The position numbers were made by a program, and so were the translations under genes. Shown piece by piece: positions 60,317-62,380 of a stretch of DNA of 62,380 nucleotides. Location: positions 1 through 62,380 of the forward strand of contig CANQNP010000003.1 of NCBI GenBank assembly GCA_947625235.1, written 5' to 3'. The notes under the pieces are model-generated. The model did not search any database. It was not told where the DNA came from and was given only the letters and a program-made list of their open reading frames with translations. The stretch's first letter is position 1. Each line of letters begins with the position of its first letter. This DNA comes from an uncultured Atopobiaceae bacterium. Lineage in GTDB: Bacteria; Actinomycetota; Coriobacteriia; Coriobacteriales; Atopobiaceae.

Positions 60317-61696
60317 CTACGCGGTGAGCCAGAGGTCGCGGATGAGGGAGTACCAGGGATCGTAGGCCTCGCTCGTGAGGTGGAGGCCGTCCTCGGTGTC
60401 ATTCTCGTCGAGGAGGCCGTCGCTTCCCACGTAGCGCTCGTAAAGGCCGAGGTAGGCGGTGTGGCCACCGAGCTCGGCGGCAAGCTCGGCGAGGTCGCGG
60501 TCGAGCGTGAGGATCGCGGTGTTCTTCCCCGCGTCGCTCGTGGGAAGCACGCTCTCAATCACCACGGTGGCGTCGGGCAGCGCCTCCTCGAGCTTAGTCA
60601 CGATGTCGCGCACGTTGGCCACGACGTGTTCCACGATCGTGCTCGCGGGAGCCGCGTCGTCGTCCAAGTCGTTCGTGCCGACCATCAGGAACACGATCGC
60701 CGGATCCGCGGCGACGACCTCGTCCACGCGCTGCCGCACGCCGGCCGACGTGTCGCCGATGACGCCGAAGTTCCGCACGTCGTAGCTCGGGAAGGCCGCC
60801 TCGAAGTCGCCGCCCTCGGTGATGCTGTCGCCGAGGAAGGCGACGGTCGAGCCCGCGGGCACCTCCTTCACGGCATCGGAGCCGTCGACGAGCGCGGGGT
60901 CGTGGCCTCCGGAGGCAAGCGCGTTCGCCCCCGCGGCATTCGCGTCGGCTGAGCCGCCCGCGCCGCCCGCATCCTCGAGGTCGTCCGTGGCGAGCCCCTC
61001 CGCCACGCCCGCGCCCTCGCCGGCCTCGAGCCCCGCCTCCTCGTTCGTAGGCAGGTTGTTCAGCGGATTCGGCACGTAGGAGAGCACCGTCGCGAGCGCA
61101 AATGCCGCGCTTGCCACCACGAACAGGATGTTCGCGCGCTTCTCCCCGAGCTTTTCGAGCCCGATGGAGATGAGCGGATAGGCGAGCCACACGTAGACGA
61201 CGCACATGACGCCCATCACGAGGTCGTTCACGATCCAGCCCTGGCCGAGGATGTTGCCGGGCAGCTGGGAGTTGTCCCAGAACGGATACACGCCGTTCTC
61301 GTCGGGCTGGTTGCAGATGAAGCCGAAGGCCGTCTCCATGACGGCCGCGAGCGCCGTCGCGATGGCGAACGTCTCGAGCGCCGGGGCCCAGAGGCTCTTG
61401 TGGCGCTTCATCATGTATTCCTTGAGCGGCTCGATGACGAGCGTCATCACCACCACGCCCGAGCCGTAGACCCAGTACGGCTTGAACCACGGGTCGGTCC
61501 AGAGCTCGTAGTTCTCGTCGACGATCCCGAAGAAGCGGTCCATGAACGTGCAGTAGGGGATCTCGGCCCAGTGCCCGAGGATGTTGAAGAGGTAGAAGTT
61601 CACGAAGAGCGAGCGCCAGAAGTCCCACCTGAAGAGGTGGTAGAACCCGTGGGAGTTGATCCCGCGTATCCACTGGCGAAAGCTCATGGTGGCCAT
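60317..61696 (-). CDS. CmpB-like membrane domain fused to an SGNH/GDSL hydrolase
   Basis: A 459-residue protein. Residues 1-210 form about five membrane helices with LFNILGHWAEIPYCTF and WGPALET-like segments resembling the putative type IV ABC-transporter domain (CmpB family). Residues 215-280 are a low-complexity Ala/Gly/Glu linker. Residues 284-459 are an SGNH hydrolase: GDS at 289-291 (nucleophile Ser291), GVIGD, VGTND at 339-343 and DGLHLT with Asp436 and His439. The hydrolase should lie outside the cell. The ATG at 61696 has GAGG only three bases upstream, and 61687 is an alternative start. Deacetylation of a surface glycan or lipid is a reasonable guess only. Confidence 0.82.
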   Translation of the reverse strand: MATMSFRQWIRGINSHGFYHLFRWDFWRSLFVNFYLFNILGHWAEIPYCTFMDRFFGIVDENYELWTDPWFKPYWVYGSGVVVMTLVIEPLKEYMMKRHKSLWAPALETFAIATALAAVMETAFGFICNQPDENGVYPFWDNSQLPGNILGQGWIVNDLVMGVMCVVYVWLAYPLISIGLEKLGEKRANILFVVASAAFALATVLSYVPNPLNNLPTNEEAGLEAGEGAGVAEGLATDDLEDAGGAGGSADANAAGANALASGGHDPALVDGSDAVKEVPAGSTVAFLGDSITEGGDFEAAFPSYDVRNFGVIGDTSAGVRQRVDEVVAADPAIVFLMVGTNDLDDDAAPASTIVEHVVANVRDIVTKLEEALPDATVVIESVLPTSDAGKNTAILTLDRDLAELAAELGGHTAYLGLYERYVGSDGLLDENDTEDGLHLTSEAYDPWYSLIRDLWLTA

Positions 61697-61732
61697 CTAC
61701 CTCGTCGCGATCGGGCGCGCGCTCGCGGGGCG

Positions 61733-62380
61733 CTAGTCGCCGCTTTCGTAGAACTTGATGAGCGCCTGCGTGCCGTTCGCGCCCATGCCGCGGAGGATGA
61801 GGTTCTCGTAGTTGAGGAGCACCTGGCGCATCATGTCGAGGTCGAGGTGGGCGCCCTCTGCCTCGCTCCTCGCGATGCGAAGGTCCTTCACGAAGTGCTC
61901 GATTTTGAAGCCAGGCGCCCAGTCGTCCTTGATGATGCGCGGCGCGTAGCCCGAGAGCTGCGTGCCCGCGGCCGAGCCCTCCTTCACCGCGTCGAAGATC
62001 TTCTGGAGCTCGATGCCCTTCGCCTTGGCGTAAGAGAGCCCCTCGCAGACGCCCGCCATGGCGCCCGCGATCATGATCTGGTTCGCCATCTTGGTGTGCT
62101 GGCCGAAGCCCGGGCCGCCCATGTAGCTGATGCTCGTGCCCATCGTCTTGAAGAGCGGAAGGCACGCCTCGAAGTCCTCCTCGGCGCCGCCCACCATGAT
62201 GGAGAGGGTGCCGTTTTGCGCGCCGGTGTCGCCGCCGGTGACGGGCGCGTCGAGGGCGTGGAGGCTGCGCGCGGTGGCGGCCGCCTCGATCTTTTGCGCG
62301 AGAGTGGGGCTCGAGGTCGTCATGTCGATCACGTACGTGCCGCTCGCCGCGTTCGCCACGATGCCGCCCTCGCCGAGGTA
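61733..62380 (-). CDS. Beta-hydroxyacid dehydrogenase (3-hydroxyisobutyrate dehydrogenase family), 5' end outside window
   Basis: An open frame continues to the window edge, so only the last 215 residues are seen. YLGEGGIVANAASGTYVIDM and TTSSPTLAQKI match the end of the NAD(P)-binding domain. ALDAPVTGGDTGAQNGTLSIM is the diagnostic substrate motif, and KMANQIMIAGAMAGVCEGLS carries the catalytic Lys. The family reduces 2-hydroxy-3-oxopropionate or oxidises 3-hydroxyisobutyrate and similar acids. It lies 36 bases upstream of the CmpB-SGNH gene on the same strand. The exact substrate is not decided by the visible part. Confidence 0.9.
   Translation of the reverse strand, partial: YLGEGGIVANAASGTYVIDMTTSSPTLAQKIEAAATARSLHALDAPVTGGDTGAQNGTLSIMVGGAEEDFEACLPLFKTMGTSISYMGGPGFGQHTKMANQIMIAGAMAGVCEGLSYAKAKGIELQKIFDAVKEGSAAGTQLSGYAPRIIKDDWAPGFKIEHFVKDLRIARSEAEGAHLDLDMMRQVLLNYENLILRGMGANGTQALIKFYESGD

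Overview
The window is a high-GC, Gram-positive-style chromosome segment that most resembles the Actinomycetota class Coriobacteriia (gut or rumen anaerobes). This assignment is an inference. It rests on strong GC bias at third codon positions, a bile-salt-hydrolase-type enzyme, two DegV proteins, LarB/LarC, a secreted protein with DUF5648-type repeats, a rhamnose-glycan locus and a single-protein OatA-like acetyltransferase. I see no phage, insertion sequence, CRISPR array or plasmid genes, so this looks like ordinary chromosome with glycan and secretion islands.

Layout. 1-6600: the tail of an unknown gene, a dense mosaic of short inverted repeats, an MFS transporter and an aldehyde dehydrogenase on the minus strand, then a peptidoglycan-type O-acetyltransferase and a choloylglycine hydrolase on the plus strand. 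6600-9900: a minus-strand cluster with an acylphosphatase, two family 2 glycosyltransferases and a second acylphosphatase-fold protein that has lost both catalytic residues. 10200-18400: an ABC ATPase with a very large permease carrying a coiled-coil insert, a DegV protein, a Fic protein and a DUF2142 membrane protein. 18500-19600: a second repeat mosaic, a Nif11-type RiPP precursor with a double-glycine leader and a Cys-rich core, and a structured RNA element.

19700-35350 is a rhamnose-glycan locus: rmlD, rmlB, a GT4 enzyme, four large tandem-domain GT2 proteins, rmlC, a DPM-like GT2 with its DUF2304 partner, and an unexpected QueD-family gene. In the four large proteins the active and degenerate GT2 domains alternate. 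35350-49420 is mostly housekeeping: larC-larB, metG, rsmA, tatD, comF, a solute-binding lipoprotein behind a long structured leader, hpf, a second DegV protein, a NYN-LOTUS protein, a HEAT-like protein, a SurA-like anchored protein, a DUF523 protein and tRNA-Thr(CGT).

49580-56210 is a complete tryptophan operon, trpEGDCFBA, with tight gene overlaps and a promoter only about 30 bases before trpE. That leaves no room for a leader-peptide attenuator. 56240-62380 holds an aldo/keto reductase, a secreted repeat protein, a membrane-anchored relative of bile salt hydrolase, a CmpB-like membrane domain fused to an SGNH hydrolase, and the 3' part of a beta-hydroxyacid dehydrogenase.

Best candidates for something undescribed: (1) the orphan RiPP precursor at 19055; (2) two homologous intergenic elements (19473-19570 and 40159-40255) whose hairpins differ by compensatory changes, so probably an RNA family; (3) reciprocal inactivation of GT2 domains in the glycan locus.
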